From assembly GCA_002163135.1 (NCBI GenBank), contig MAAN01000041.1, positions 1-64,000 on the forward strand: a stretch of 64,000 nucleotides of DNA, written 5' to 3'. Source of the stretch: Alphaproteobacteria bacterium 46_93_T64. GTDB taxonomy: Bacteria > Pseudomonadota > Alphaproteobacteria > Sneathiellales > Sneathiellaceae. Below are positions 52,186 through 61,479 of the stretch, in pieces. Positions within the stretch are counted from its first letter, which is position 1; each line of letters starts with the position of its first letter. The notes under the pieces are model-generated. The model saw only the letters and a program-made list of their open reading frames with translations, did not search any database and had not been told where the DNA came from. The position numbers were made by a program, and so were the translations under genes.

Positions 52186-52278
52186 GAAGGCTGGCGATGG
52201 GCGTGCCCCTCGCTAACCCGGTCAGATCCGGAAGGAAGCAGCCGTAACGAGTTTCGGCGCGGGTCGTTGCCAGTCTTC
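52186..52278 (+). ncRNA. ffs: Signal recognition particle RNA, small bacterial type (4.5S)
   Basis: About 93 bases. The two ends pair (GAAGGCTGGCGA with the terminal TTGCCAGTCTTC) and the apical part contains the conserved SRP core GGTCAGATCC...GGAAGCAGCC. It is the RNA of the signal recognition particle that binds Ffh and targets membrane proteins. It stands immediately upstream of dnaX, as in many alphaproteobacteria. The ends are judged from pairing and could be off by a few bases. Confidence 0.92.
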
Positions 52279-52365
52279 TTAACCCCCGCACAATTTGAAA
52301 ACAGCTTCTCTAATTTTTCCCATAATTCTTTGAACATGTGAATGTTTCTCTGATATGATCCTTTC

Positions 52366-54201
52366 ATGTCTGAAGAAAATAAAAATTCTGTATACCGCGT
52401 GCTTGCACGAAAATACCGTCCATCAAACTTTGATGATCTGATTGGTCACGAAGCCATGGTTCGGACACTTTCCAACGCACTTGATTCTGGGCGTCTGGCC
52501 CATGCGTTTATTTTAACCGGAACCCGGGGTATCGGTAAAACGACGACGGCACGTATTATTGCACGTGGTTTAAATTGTATTGGGCCCGATGGAACAGGTG
52601 GTCCGACAGTACATCCGTGCGGTGAATGTGAGAATTGTGTTTCTATCGCAGAAGATCGTCATCAAGATGTTCTTGAGATGGATGCTGCTAGTCGCACAGG
52701 TGTCGACGACATTCGAGAACTTATTGACGGCGTTCGGTATCTTCCCATCAATGCTCGCTTCAAGATTTATATCATCGACGAAGTGCATATGCTTTCCAAA
52801 AATGCCTTTAATGCGCTCTTGAAGACATTGGAAGAACCACCGGAACATGTGAAGTTCATCTTTGCGACAACAGAAATTCGAAAAATCCCAGTAACTGTTT
52901 TATCCCGTTGCCAACGTTTCGATCTGAAACGTGTCGATGCCGAGACGTTGACTGACTATTTTGGCAAGATTGCTGAAAAAGAAGGTGCGACTATCGAAGG
53001 AGATGCGCTGCGTTTGATTGCGCGCGCTGCCGAAGGCTCTGTTCGGGATGGTTTGTCATTGCTGGATCAAGCGATCGCCCATGGCGATGGAACAGTTAGC
53101 GCAGAACAGGCCCGTGATATGCTGGGCCTTGCTGATCGCTCACGTATGCTCGATTTGATGGAAACCTTGTTCAAAGGGGAAATTGCAGAATCACTTGGGA
53201 TTTTACGAGGCCAGTATGATCGCGGTGCAGACCCTGTTGTCATTATACAGGATTTGCTTGAACTGACACATTGGTTGACGACAATAAAAGTTACGCCCGA
53301 GGCTGCAAATAATGTGGCGGTAAGCGGAGGAGATGTTAGCCGTGGTCAAGAAATGGCTGGGAAACTTTCCATGTCTTCTTTGGCACGCACGTGGCAGATG
53401 CTTTTAAAAGGGCTTGATGAAGTTCGCAATGCGCCCATGGCAATAGCCGCTGCTGAAATGATCCTGGTCAGAATTGCTTACGCGAGCGATTTACCGACAC
53501 CGGGAGATTTAGCTAAAAAATTAGCAGAAGGTACGCAAAGCAACGCGGGGGTTAGTCCAAACGGTATTTCACCGACAAATGGCGGGGGAGCCCGAATGAG
53601 TCAAGGCGGCGGTGCTGCGGCACTCGCTGTCTCAAACCAGCAACCCATCAATTCTCCGAACACCTCTTCTGCGCCGCGGGCCCACTTGTCTTTGGTAGAG
53701 AGCCAGATTTCTGAAGCTAATGCATATGCTCAGCCGATGCCGTTGCAAAATCAGATGGCAGAACCAGAAGCGCAGGCTGTCAAAATCCCAAAAACCATGG
53801 AAGACATTGTTGATCTCCTCGCAGACAGGCGTGATGTGATGTTGAAAGGACAGGTGATTAATTTCATGCGTCCTGTAAAATTCAAAAAGGGATTGCTGGA
53901 ATTTAGCCCCGCCCCGGGTGCGCCGATAGACTTGGCTGCGCGTTTGGGAAAACGATTGCGTGAAATCACAGAACAACAATGGACAGTTACCGTCGCGGCC
54001 GAGGCCGAAGGTGCGCCAACAGTTGCTGAAAAACGGCAGCTGGATAAAGCTGCAATGATTGAAGCAGTGCAGCGCCACCCATTGGTGCAACGCATTAAGG
54101 AAAAATTTAACGGAGTGACAATCCGCGAAGTGCGAGATTTGGCGCCAACAATTGAATTTTCGCAGGATGAGAATATATCCGGTGATGAAGAACTAGATTA
54201 G
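52366..54201 (+). CDS. dnaX: DNA polymerase III subunits gamma/tau
   Basis: A 611-residue clamp-loader subunit. Walker A G-T-R-G-I-G-K-T-T-T-A, zinc module C-G-E-C-E-N-C, Walker B I-Y-I-I-D-E-V-H, sensor V-L-S-R-C-Q-R-F. Domains I-III end near residue 382; a Gly/Pro/Ser-rich linker and the tau C-terminal domains follow. At 53502-53521, right after domain III, GGGAG lies 8 bases before AAAAAA in a context where a slip in either direction would end translation within a few codons, a possible source of a gamma form. ybaB and recR follow closely. Confidence 0.96.
   Translation: MSEENKNSVYRVLARKYRPSNFDDLIGHEAMVRTLSNALDSGRLAHAFILTGTRGIGKTTTARIIARGLNCIGPDGTGGPTVHPCGECENCVSIAEDRHQDVLEMDAASRTGVDDIRELIDGVRYLPINARFKIYIIDEVHMLSKNAFNALLKTLEEPPEHVKFIFATTEIRKIPVTVLSRCQRFDLKRVDAETLTDYFGKIAEKEGATIEGDALRLIARAAEGSVRDGLSLLDQAIAHGDGTVSAEQARDMLGLADRSRMLDLMETLFKGEIAESLGILRGQYDRGADPVVIIQDLLELTHWLTTIKVTPEAANNVAVSGGDVSRGQEMAGKLSMSSLARTWQMLLKGLDEVRNAPMAIAAAEMILVRIAYASDLPTPGDLAKKLAEGTQSNAGVSPNGISPTNGGGARMSQGGGAAALAVSNQQPINSPNTSSAPRAHLSLVESQISEANAYAQPMPLQNQMAEPEAQAVKIPKTMEDIVDLLADRRDVMLKGQVINFMRPVKFKKGLLEFSPAPGAPIDLAARLGKRLREITEQQWTVTVAAEAEGAPTVAEKRQLDKAAMIEAVQRHPLVQRIKEKFNGVTIREVRDLAPTIEFSQDENISGDEELD
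53502..53524 (+). other. Possible frameshift/slippage site in dnaX
   Basis: In-frame reading GCT AAA AAA TTA. A Shine-Dalgarno-like GGGAG (53502-53506) lies 8 bases before the A6 run (53515-53520). A +1 shift meets TAG at once (53522-53524); a -1 shift meets TAG after 11 codons. This resembles the layout of the E. coli dnaX signal, but the heptamer T-AAA-AAA is a poor fit to the A-AAA-AAG standard. Confidence 0.3.
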
Positions 54202-54214
54202 TGGAGAAAAGTGC

Positions 54215-54538
54215 ATGAAAGATCTTGGAAACCTGATGAAGCAGGCCAAGGAAATGCAAAGTAAGATGGCAGAAATGCAAGCATCAATGGAAAGCCATGA
54301 GCTAACCGGTGTTTCTGGTGCGGGCATGGTTGAAGTTACTTTGAATGGAAAAGGCGATATGCGAGGTCTTAAGATTGACCCAAGTATTATCGATCCCGAA
54401 GATCCAGAGATTATGGAAGACCTGATCAAGGCCGCCCACGCGGATGCCCGTGCAAAAGTAGAAGCTTACAGCCAAGAAAAAATGCAAGAAATGACAGGCG
54501 GACTGCAGCTTCCACCTGGCATGCAGATGCCATTTTAA
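54215..54538 (+). CDS. ybaB: YbaB/EbfC nucleoid-associated protein
   Basis: A 107-residue DNA-binding protein. It opens with the family helix K-Q-A-K-E-M-Q-S-K-M-A-E-M-Q and has G-A-G-M-V-E-V-T-L-N-G-K-G-D-M in the central sheet. It acts as a dimer on DNA. It is located between dnaX and recR, the standard order, starting 13 bases after the dnaX stop. Confidence 0.95.
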   Translation: MKDLGNLMKQAKEMQSKMAEMQASMESHELTGVSGAGMVEVTLNGKGDMRGLKIDPSIIDPEDPEIMEDLIKAAHADARAKVEAYSQEKMQEMTGGLQLPPGMQMPF

Positions 54539-54556
54539 TCGGATCGTACATTTTCA

Positions 54557-55156
54557 ATGAGTACTTCTGAAATTGATCAACTGATCCAGCTTTTATCTAA
54601 GCTTCCGGGGCTTGGTGCGCGGTCTGCGCGCCGGGCTACCCTGTATTTAATTCAGCACCGCGAAAGTCTGCTTATCCCGTTAGGCGGGGCCATGGCGGCG
54701 GCGGCGGAAAACGTAATGACATGCGATATCTGCGCGAATTTGGATACGGTAAACCCTTGTAATATTTGTGCAAATCAAGGGCGTGATCAGAAAATAATTT
54801 GTGTTGTCGAAGACGTTTCCGATCTATGGGCCTTAGAGCGTTCAGGAGCGTTTTCCGGGACCTATCACGTTCTAGGGGGGACATTATCCGCCCTAGATGG
54901 TGTCGGCCCTGAAGAACTTCGTATCGAACCGCTTCTGAGCCGGGCTATCGATGATGTCGTAACAGAGGTTATCCTTGCCTTAAACGCGACAGTAGATGGG
55001 CAGACAACAGCGCATTACCTCTCTGACAGGTTAGCAGAGAGTAATGTCACGGTGAGCCATCTAGCCCACGGGGTTCCTGTGGGAGGTGAGCTGGATTATC
55101 TGGATGATGGAACGCTGACTACGGCGCTTAGATCACGCCGCATTCAAATCCAATAA
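54557..55156 (+). CDS. recR: Recombination protein RecR
   Basis: A 199-residue protein of normal length. It has the helix-hairpin-helix [12 protein letters not shown], four-Cys zinc finger (C-D-I-C ... C-N-I-C), and a Toprim domain ([15 protein letters not shown]). With RecO and RecF it loads RecA at gaps. Convergent with rmuC, 9 bases apart. Confidence 0.96.
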   Translation: MSTSEIDQLIQLLSKLPGLGARSARRATLYLIQHRESLLIPLGGAMAAAAENVMTCDICANLDTVNPCNICANQGRDQKIICVVEDVSDLWALERSGAFSGTYHVLGGTLSALDGVGPEELRIEPLLSRAIDDVVTEVILALNATVDGQTTAHYLSDRLAESNVTVSHLAHGVPVGGELDYLDDGTLTTALRSRRIQIQ

Positions 55157-55165
55157 TTCAAAATA

Positions 55166-56359
55166 TTATTGAAGCATTTCAGCAGGATTGGTGAGTAGTT
55201 CTTCACTGTCTTGTTCTCCAAGCTGTAGGTCTTCGATTTTCTCTCCGCGGCTTATAATCTTACGACTTGATGTTTCGATATCACCTACGTCTTTACTCGC
55301 TTGTGCAAAATGCCGCGACAGACTGTCGACACGTTTATCCAACCGTTCCACATCCTTGAGCAAGACCCCAACTTCCTTTTGAATAACGCCAGCTTGTTCA
55401 CGCATTTGGCTGTCTTTTAAAACAGCACGAACCGTATTTAGTGTGGCCATCAATGTGGTTGGGGAGACGATCCAAACCCTTGCATCGTAAGATTTTTGCA
55501 AGACTTGAGGGAAGTTGCCGTGGAGTTCTGCATAAACGGCCTCAGACGGTAGAAACAACAACGCTGATTCGGCTGTTTCCTCATCAATGATATATTTTTG
55601 GCTAATATCATTAATGTGTTTGCCCATCGCAGAAATAAAAGCGCGTCTGGCTATTTGTAAGTCGGCATCGTTTTCTGCGTTTCGAAGTAGGTGATAGCTT
55701 TCCAATGGAAATTTAGCATCCACTACGATCGATCCCGGAGGGTTCGGGAGTTTGATCAGACAATCAGCACGCTTGCCATTACTCAAGGTTACCTGAAAAT
55801 CATATGCAGAGGGTGGCAGAGCAGATTTCACTAAATCATTTAATTGTAACTCTCCGAACGCGCCGCGGGCTTGCTTGTTCGCAAGAATGTCTTGCAAGCC
55901 AACCACTTGGGACGACAAATCGGTCAAATTGTCTTGTGCCTTGTCAATAATGGCGAGCCGTGCCTGCAATTCACTTAACGCTTTGCCCGTCTTTTCCGTT
56001 GTTTGGGAAAGGCTTTCCCCAAGTTGTATAGTGACTTTGTCTAATCGTTCCGTAACCGTTTTATTCGTGTTTTCAGTTGATTGGACTAGACTGTCACCCA
56101 GTCTTTTGGAGACATTATCCAACCGTTCAGCGAGCGTCTTGTTAATGGCGCTTTGGCTAGCGGCACCATCTGTGGACATTTGAGTCAATTGTCCTTCAAG
56201 CTTGACCTGTTGATTGAGGAGCCCTTCGGTAAGACGTGTTAAATTTTCGCTGTTTGTCATGGCTACCTGGATCATCTTTTCCGATTTTCCGATTTTGAGT
56301 GCCACCAGCCCAGTTACAATAGCGAGCACGATAACAATGCCGATCAGTACAAATTCCAT
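55166..56359 (-). CDS. rmuC: DNA recombination protein RmuC
   Basis: A 397-residue protein from ATG 56359 (M-E-F-V-L-I-G), with GGGGG-type ribosome site just upstream. A longer reading to 56629 would overlap def on the other strand and has no family support. One N-terminal membrane helix (about 3-22), a long coiled coil (about 35-140) and the RmuC nuclease-like core (G-A-F-G-E-L-Q-L-N-D-L, V-D-A-K-F-P-L-E-S-Y). It limits inversion at short repeats. Convergent with recR and divergent from def. Confidence 0.93.
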   Translation of the reverse strand: MEFVLIGIVIVLAIVTGLVALKIGKSEKMIQVAMTNSENLTRLTEGLLNQQVKLEGQLTQMSTDGAASQSAINKTLAERLDNVSKRLGDSLVQSTENTNKTVTERLDKVTIQLGESLSQTTEKTGKALSELQARLAIIDKAQDNLTDLSSQVVGLQDILANKQARGAFGELQLNDLVKSALPPSAYDFQVTLSNGKRADCLIKLPNPPGSIVVDAKFPLESYHLLRNAENDADLQIARRAFISAMGKHINDISQKYIIDEETAESALLFLPSEAVYAELHGNFPQVLQKSYDARVWIVSPTTLMATLNTVRAVLKDSQMREQAGVIQKEVGVLLKDVERLDKRVDSLSRHFAQASKDVGDIETSSRKIISRGEKIEDLQLGEQDSEELLTNPAEMLQ

Positions 56360-56480
56360 AAAGAGCCCCCAGCCCCGAGTGTAGATGTTCCGCAAGAACC
56401 TTGACGTTTGACCCGCAGAGTAATACCTAATGAGTGAATTTCTATAGCTTGTATTGTAACTTGAAGAATGTTGGAAGACC

Positions 56481-57002
56481 ATGGCCATTTTGCCGATAAT
56501 TGTCGCACCTGATCCGCAGCTTAAAACCATATCAACGCCTGTCGCTGAAATCACAGATGAAATCCGTGAGCTGGTAGCTGATATGTTTGAAACAATGTAT
56601 GAAGCACCGGGCATTGGTCTCGCGGCCATACAAGTTGGTGTGCAGAAACGCCTGCTTGTCTTGGATGTTGTTGGTAAAGGTCAAGAAGGGGAAGACCCAG
56701 AACCGATCGCCATAATCAACCCGGATATTACATGGGTTTCAGATGATGACAGCATGTATGAAGAAGGCTGCCTGTCAGTTCCCTCACATTATGCAGATGT
56801 GGTTCGCCCAACTGAGATAAAATTGTCCTACCTTGATCTGGACGGTGAAAAACAGGAACTGCATGCTGATGGTCTCTTGTCGACTTGTATACAGCATGAA
56901 ATTGATCATCTGGATGGTATATTGTTTGTTGATCATATCTCTGCGTTAAAGCGGAACATGATCCTGCGGAAATTACTTAAACAGAAAAAAATGGCAAGTT
57001 AG
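56481..57002 (+). CDS. def: Peptide deformylase
   Basis: A 173-residue metalloenzyme removing the N-formyl group from new proteins. All three motifs are present: [18 protein letters not shown] and Q-H-E-I-D-H-L-D-G. It heads the def-fmt-truA unit (8-base gap to fmt). Confidence 0.97.
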   Translation: MAILPIIVAPDPQLKTISTPVAEITDEIRELVADMFETMYEAPGIGLAAIQVGVQKRLLVLDVVGKGQEGEDPEPIAIINPDITWVSDDDSMYEEGCLSVPSHYADVVRPTEIKLSYLDLDGEKQELHADGLLSTCIQHEIDHLDGILFVDHISALKRNMILRKLLKQKKMAS

Positions 57003-57010
57003 GGGATCAC

Positions 57011-57934
57011 ATGGGCAGCCTTCGAATTGCGTTTATGGGAACGCCTGATTTTTCCTGCACCGTTTTGAAGGCTTTGCTTCAATCGGATCATGAGATTGTC
57101 TGTGTTTATTCTCAGCCACCGCGCAAAGCGGGACGCGGAAAATCTTTACGTCCAACCCCAGTTCATCAACTGGCGGAAGAGCGCAATATTGAAGTGCGCA
57201 CCCCCACGTCCTTGAAATCAGAAGAAGTACAGGCAGAATTCGCTGCCCTTAATTTGGATGTTGCAATTGTAGTTGCCTATGGGTTGTTGCTTCCAAAAGC
57301 TGTACTGGATGCGCCAAAGTTCGGATGCTTTAATTTGCATGCCTCTTTACTACCTCGCTGGAGAGGCGCTGCGCCAATCCAACGGGCTATTATGGCTGGT
57401 GATACAGAAACCGGTGTTGGCATTATGCAAATGGCTGAGGGCCTGGATACAGGTGATGTTTTGGCTGAGGCCCGATTGCCCATTACAATGGAGACCACAG
57501 CGGGTAGTCTACATGATGAGCTGGCAGATGTTGGTGCTGAGCTGATGGTCCAGACCATCGGAAAACTTGGGTCAGACAATGTTAAGGCGTGCGTTCAGCC
57601 TGAGGCTGGTGTCACATATGCGAAAAAAATCGACAAAGCAGAAGCGGCAATTGACTGGCAACGTTCTGCATCAGAATTGAGTTGCCATATTCGCGGATTA
57701 AGTCCTTTTCCTGGTGCATATTTCGAAAAAGACGGCACAAGGGTAAAAATTCTAAATGCTGAAATCTGCGAAGAACAAGGTGAACCCGGTGTTCTTCTCG
57801 ACGATTTTCTATGCGTTGCATGTGGTGAGGGCGCGTTAAAACTTACGAAGTTACAACGTGCGGGCAAATCGCCCATGGATACAAAAACATTCCTTAATGG
57901 ATATCCGCTCACCAAGGGCGAAAGGCTTCTGTAA
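57011..57934 (+). CDS. fmt: Methionyl-tRNA formyltransferase
   Basis: A 307-residue enzyme that formylates initiator tRNA. N-terminal formyltransferase domain with [24 protein letters not shown] and the L-D-T-G-D-V loop, then a C-terminal OB domain. Its stop overlaps the truA start by one base (TAATG), showing coupling. Confidence 0.97.
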   Translation: MGSLRIAFMGTPDFSCTVLKALLQSDHEIVCVYSQPPRKAGRGKSLRPTPVHQLAEERNIEVRTPTSLKSEEVQAEFAALNLDVAIVVAYGLLLPKAVLDAPKFGCFNLHASLLPRWRGAAPIQRAIMAGDTETGVGIMQMAEGLDTGDVLAEARLPITMETTAGSLHDELADVGAELMVQTIGKLGSDNVKACVQPEAGVTYAKKIDKAEAAIDWQRSASELSCHIRGLSPFPGAYFEKDGTRVKILNAEICEEQGEPGVLLDDFLCVACGEGALKLTKLQRAGKSPMDTKTFLNGYPLTKGERLL

Positions 57935-58677
57935 TGGCCCGCTATAAGGTGACCATAGAATATGATGGAACCGGATTGGTTGGTTGGCAGCGACAAAAAA
58001 CCGGCGCTTCTGTTCAGCAAACCATTGAAGAGGGGATCTTTGCCTATTGCGGTGAGGATATTCGAATTCAAGGGGCAGGTCGTACGGATGCCGGTGTTCA
58101 TGCTCTCGCACAAGTCGCAAGCTTTGATTTGCAAGAAGAACACGATCCGGCCACGGTTATGAACGCTGTCAATCATCATATGCGTCCAGCCCGCGTGGTG
58201 ATTTTGGATTGCGTACGTGTGACCGATGAGTTTAACGCACGGTTCTCTGCTCATGGTCGTCACTATGTCTATCGAATTTGTAACCGGCACTCCAGATTGG
58301 CGCTGAATATGGGCCGTGCATGGCACATTCGCCAGGAACTTGACACCGATGCCATGCAGGAAGCTGCAAACTTACTTATCGGTAATCATGATTTTTCCAG
58401 TTTTCGGGCGGTTGCTTGTCAGGCTAAAAGCCCGATTAAGACACTGGATCAGTTGGAAATTGTCAGAAATGGTGTGGACATAAGTATTTATGTATCGGCC
58501 CCTTCTTTTTTACACAATCAAGTACGGGCAATGGTTGGTACTTTATCCCTTGTTGGTAAGGGGCAGTGGAACAATCAAGATGTGTTGGATGCATTGGCGG
58601 CGAAAGATCGACAGAAAGCCGGACCTAACGCCCCTGCTCATGGACTTTACTTAGCGAAAGTGGATTATCCCTGCTGA
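57934..58677 (+). CDS. truA: tRNA pseudouridine synthase A
   Basis: A 247-residue enzyme making pseudouridine 38-40 in tRNA anticodon arms. Catalytic Asp is in G-A-G-R-T-D-A-G-V-H-A; other segments are Y-D-G-T-G-L-V-G-W-Q-R-Q and F-L-H-N-Q-V-R-A-M-V-G. Its last 13 bases overlap the 3' end of the convergent astB gene. Confidence 0.96.
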   Translation: MARYKVTIEYDGTGLVGWQRQKTGASVQQTIEEGIFAYCGEDIRIQGAGRTDAGVHALAQVASFDLQEEHDPATVMNAVNHHMRPARVVILDCVRVTDEFNARFSAHGRHYVYRICNRHSRLALNMGRAWHIRQELDTDAMQEAANLLIGNHDFSSFRAVACQAKSPIKTLDQLEIVRNGVDISIYVSAPSFLHNQVRAMVGTLSLVGKGQWNNQDVLDALAAKDRQKAGPNAPAHGLYLAKVDYPC

Positions 58678-60008
58678 AATTCATAGATGGAGCCCAGCTT
58701 CATGATTTGTGTGAGCTCATCCAACGCAGTACGGCATTCGTTCAGCAAATCAGGATCTGCTAAATCCGCAGGGCTAAGCCTGTCCCGATAATGACTCTCG
58801 ACCCAATAGCACAAATCGTGAAATAGGCTGTCACAAAGAAAAACCCGTGCATCAATACTGTTTCTAGCCTCCTCGCTTAAAGAAACACGAAGGCGTAGAC
58901 AGGCAGGTCCTCCTCCGTTTTTCATGCTTTGGCGAACATCAATGTACGAGACATCTTTGATGGGCGTATCCTTTGCGAGTAACGCTTCTAGATAACTATG
59001 CACTCTGCTGTTTTCGCGGCATTCCATCGGGGCGATAAGGCGCATTTCGGCAGAGTTGTCAGGATCGGATAATAGTTGCGTGTTAAATAGATAAGTGGAA
59101 ACTGCCTCTGCAACGGAAACTTCCTCGCGAGGGACTTCAATAAAAACAGCATCGGGAATTTGTTTTGAGACTGCAGCCTTTAAGGCATAGGCGTCTTGAA
59201 ACGCATCCTGATGGTAAAAGAGACAATTGCCATTTCCCACCGAAATGACATCGTTATGAAACACTCCTGCGTCGATCACGTTTGGATTTTGTTGAACAAA
59301 AATTGCCTTATCATTGGTGAGACCATGTGCTCGGGCGATGGCTTCAGATGCTTCCAGTGTTTGCCGAGCAGGAAATTTGGCAGGGCGTGGCCGCCTTCGA
59401 TCAAACGCTGACATCCCATAAACAAATATTTCGATTCCGGAATGAGAAGAATTAGAAAACAGACGCGTATGATTTGCGGCCCCTTCGTCGCCAAATTGAA
59501 GCCCCGTCGGAAGCGGGGTGTGATGCGCAAAATGGTCGGTGTTTGAGAATATTCGTTTCAAAATACGTTCAGTAATCGGGTGTTCGATGGATCTGTGAAA
59601 CATAGCGGCTAAGTTCGCTGGGGTGAAATGAGTGCGCCCATCAGATGTGTTGTTTGCGGGGCTAACAGTCGCGGCATTTGCCACCCACATAGCAGATGCT
59701 GAGGAGCAGGCCGCCAACAAATGGGGGGCAGTCTTCGAAACCGTTGCCAATATTTCTGTATCTGTGCCGGTAAAACCCAATTTTCGCAAAGTTGAAATAT
59801 GAGGTCGTTCGTGGGGAGGGAGGACACCCTGAAAGTATCCCATTTTTGAAAGGCCTCGCATTTTCTTAAGGCCCTGCAAAGCGGCTTCTTTGGGGTTTGA
59901 GCTGCTTGCAGCACTCCCCGTGGAGGCGATGTTGCCCAAAGATAGACCTGCGAAGTTATGCGTTGGGCCCACCAATCCATCAAAATTATACTCTTGTTCT
60001 TTGATCAT
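58665..60008 (-). CDS. astB: N-succinylarginine dihydrolase
   Basis: A 447-residue enzyme of normal length, second step of the AST pathway: succinylarginine to succinylornithine, CO2 and two ammonia. Features are F-D-G-L-V-G-P-T-H-N-F-A-G-L-S, Q-Q-N-P-N-V-I-D-A-G-V-F-H-N-D-V, and the catalytic Cys in N-G-G-G-P-A-C-L-R-L-R. Its start overlaps the astD stop by 4 bases. Last gene of the operon; it runs 13 bases into truA. Confidence 0.96.
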   Translation of the reverse strand: MIKEQEYNFDGLVGPTHNFAGLSLGNIASTGSAASSSNPKEAALQGLKKMRGLSKMGYFQGVLPPHERPHISTLRKLGFTGTDTEILATVSKTAPHLLAACSSASAMWVANAATVSPANNTSDGRTHFTPANLAAMFHRSIEHPITERILKRIFSNTDHFAHHTPLPTGLQFGDEGAANHTRLFSNSSHSGIEIFVYGMSAFDRRRPRPAKFPARQTLEASEAIARAHGLTNDKAIFVQQNPNVIDAGVFHNDVISVGNGNCLFYHQDAFQDAYALKAAVSKQIPDAVFIEVPREEVSVAEAVSTYLFNTQLLSDPDNSAEMRLIAPMECRENSRVHSYLEALLAKDTPIKDVSYIDVRQSMKNGGGPACLRLRVSLSEEARNSIDARVFLCDSLFHDLCYWVESHYRDRLSPADLADPDLLNECRTALDELTQIMKLGSIYEFQQG

Positions 60009-61474
60009 ACACTGATCCCTGGCGTTAAGATTGCCGGTAGGTCCGCTTTCTCAGCCTCTAGTGAGGCCACAGGATAGGCGCAGTAATCAGCAGCGTAATA
60101 GGCGCTGGGGCGGTGGTTTCCACTGGCGCCAATGCCGCCAAACGGTGCTGATCCGCTTGCGCCAGTAAGGGGTCGGTTCCAATTAACAATACCGGCAGAG
60201 GACAGAGCGAGAAATTTTTCATAAAGGGCTGGATCGTCACTGATCAGACCCGCGGAAAGACCGTAGCGCGTATTATTTGCAGCGTCGATGGCTGTGTCAA
60301 AATCGGAGACACGGATGATTTGCAAAAGAGGCCCAAAATATTCTTCGTCGGGTAATTTACCGATAGAAGTTACGTCAATAATGCCCGGGCTTAGATACGG
60401 TTTTCCTATAACTGTCCGTGCCATTGATTTAAGAATTTTACCGCCCAGTGACGAAAGATTTTCCTGGGCTGTTAGTAAGTCGTCTGCAGCCGTATTTGAA
60501 ATAACAGATCCCATGAACGGATCGCTATTATCCATTTGGGGTCCTACCTTTATATTCTTTGTCGCAGACACGAGTGCGCTTATGAAGTGATCGCCCTCCT
60601 CACCAATGGGAACAATAAGGCGCCGCGCGCATGTACAGCGCTGTCCTGCTGTAATAAATGCAGATTGGATGGTGTGATATACTGCCCCTCGAATGTCAGA
60701 TATATCCGTTACGATAAGCGGATTATTACCGCCCATTTCGAGGGCAAGGATTTTTGCAGGATGCCCCGCAAATTCACTGTGTAATAAGGCGCCAGTATGA
60801 GAGCTTCCCGTAAAGAATAGCCCGTTGATACCATCATGTGTGCTTAGTTCGATGCCAGTCTCGCTATTTCCCTGAACCAAATTGAGGACACCGGCAGGAA
60901 GTTCTGCCTCCTCCCAGCAACTCGTCATGAACTCACCTACACCGGCTGTTTGTTCGCTGGGTTTAAAGACGATAGTGTTGCCTGCCAGAAGGGCCGGTAC
61001 GATATGGCCATTTGGAAGATGTCCCGGAAAGTTGAAAGGTCCAAATACGGCTATAACGCCGTGGGGTTTGTGTCGCAATCTGGCAACCGCGCCCGGAACT
61101 TCAGCTTCAGTTGTCCCCGTACGTGCTTCATGGGACTTAAGGGAGACGTCGATTTTCCCGATCATAGTTGCGACTTCAAGTTTTGCTTCCCAGTGTGGTT
61201 TGCCGCATTCCAGTGATATAAGTTCAGCCAGAACATTTTGTTCTGCCCGAAGGACTTCTTGATACCGCCGGATTGTACTCACCCGATCTTCAAATGGGAG
61301 GAGGGCCCAATTTTTAAAGGCGGTGCGAGCAGCTGAAACGGCATCGGACACATCTTGTTCGGTTGCACTTTTCCCGCTGAGCAGGACGGCATCGCTTGTG
61401 GGAGACGTCGACAGGATTGTGTTGCCATGTCCATCTTGCCAATTACCATTAATAAATAGTTTTCCGCTAAGCAT
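60005..61474 (-). CDS. astD: Succinylglutamate-semialdehyde dehydrogenase
   Basis: A 489-residue NAD-dependent aldehyde dehydrogenase, fourth AST step. It has F-G-P-F-N-F-P-G-H-L-P-N-G, catalytic Glu in L-E-M-G-G-N-N-P and catalytic Cys in A-G-Q-R-C-T-C. Located between astA (5-base gap) and astB (4-base overlap), which supports the AstD call over other aldehyde dehydrogenases. Confidence 0.95.
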   Translation of the reverse strand: MLSGKLFINGNWQDGHGNTILSTSPTSDAVLLSGKSATEQDVSDAVSAARTAFKNWALLPFEDRVSTIRRYQEVLRAEQNVLAELISLECGKPHWEAKLEVATMIGKIDVSLKSHEARTGTTEAEVPGAVARLRHKPHGVIAVFGPFNFPGHLPNGHIVPALLAGNTIVFKPSEQTAGVGEFMTSCWEEAELPAGVLNLVQGNSETGIELSTHDGINGLFFTGSSHTGALLHSEFAGHPAKILALEMGGNNPLIVTDISDIRGAVYHTIQSAFITAGQRCTCARRLIVPIGEEGDHFISALVSATKNIKVGPQMDNSDPFMGSVISNTAADDLLTAQENLSSLGGKILKSMARTVIGKPYLSPGIIDVTSIGKLPDEEYFGPLLQIIRVSDFDTAIDAANNTRYGLSAGLISDDPALYEKFLALSSAGIVNWNRPLTGASGSAPFGGIGASGNHRPSAYYAADYCAYPVASLEAEKADLPAILTPGISV

Positions 61475-61479
61475 CTGAA

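Noticed and set aside
56360-56629. 90-residue N-terminal extension of RmuC
   Set aside because: It would overlap def on the opposite strand. The family starts at the membrane helix (ATG 56359), which has a good ribosome site.
57595-58326. 243-residue open frame on the minus strand
   Set aside because: Antisense to fmt and truA, no recognisable motif; a shadow of those genes.
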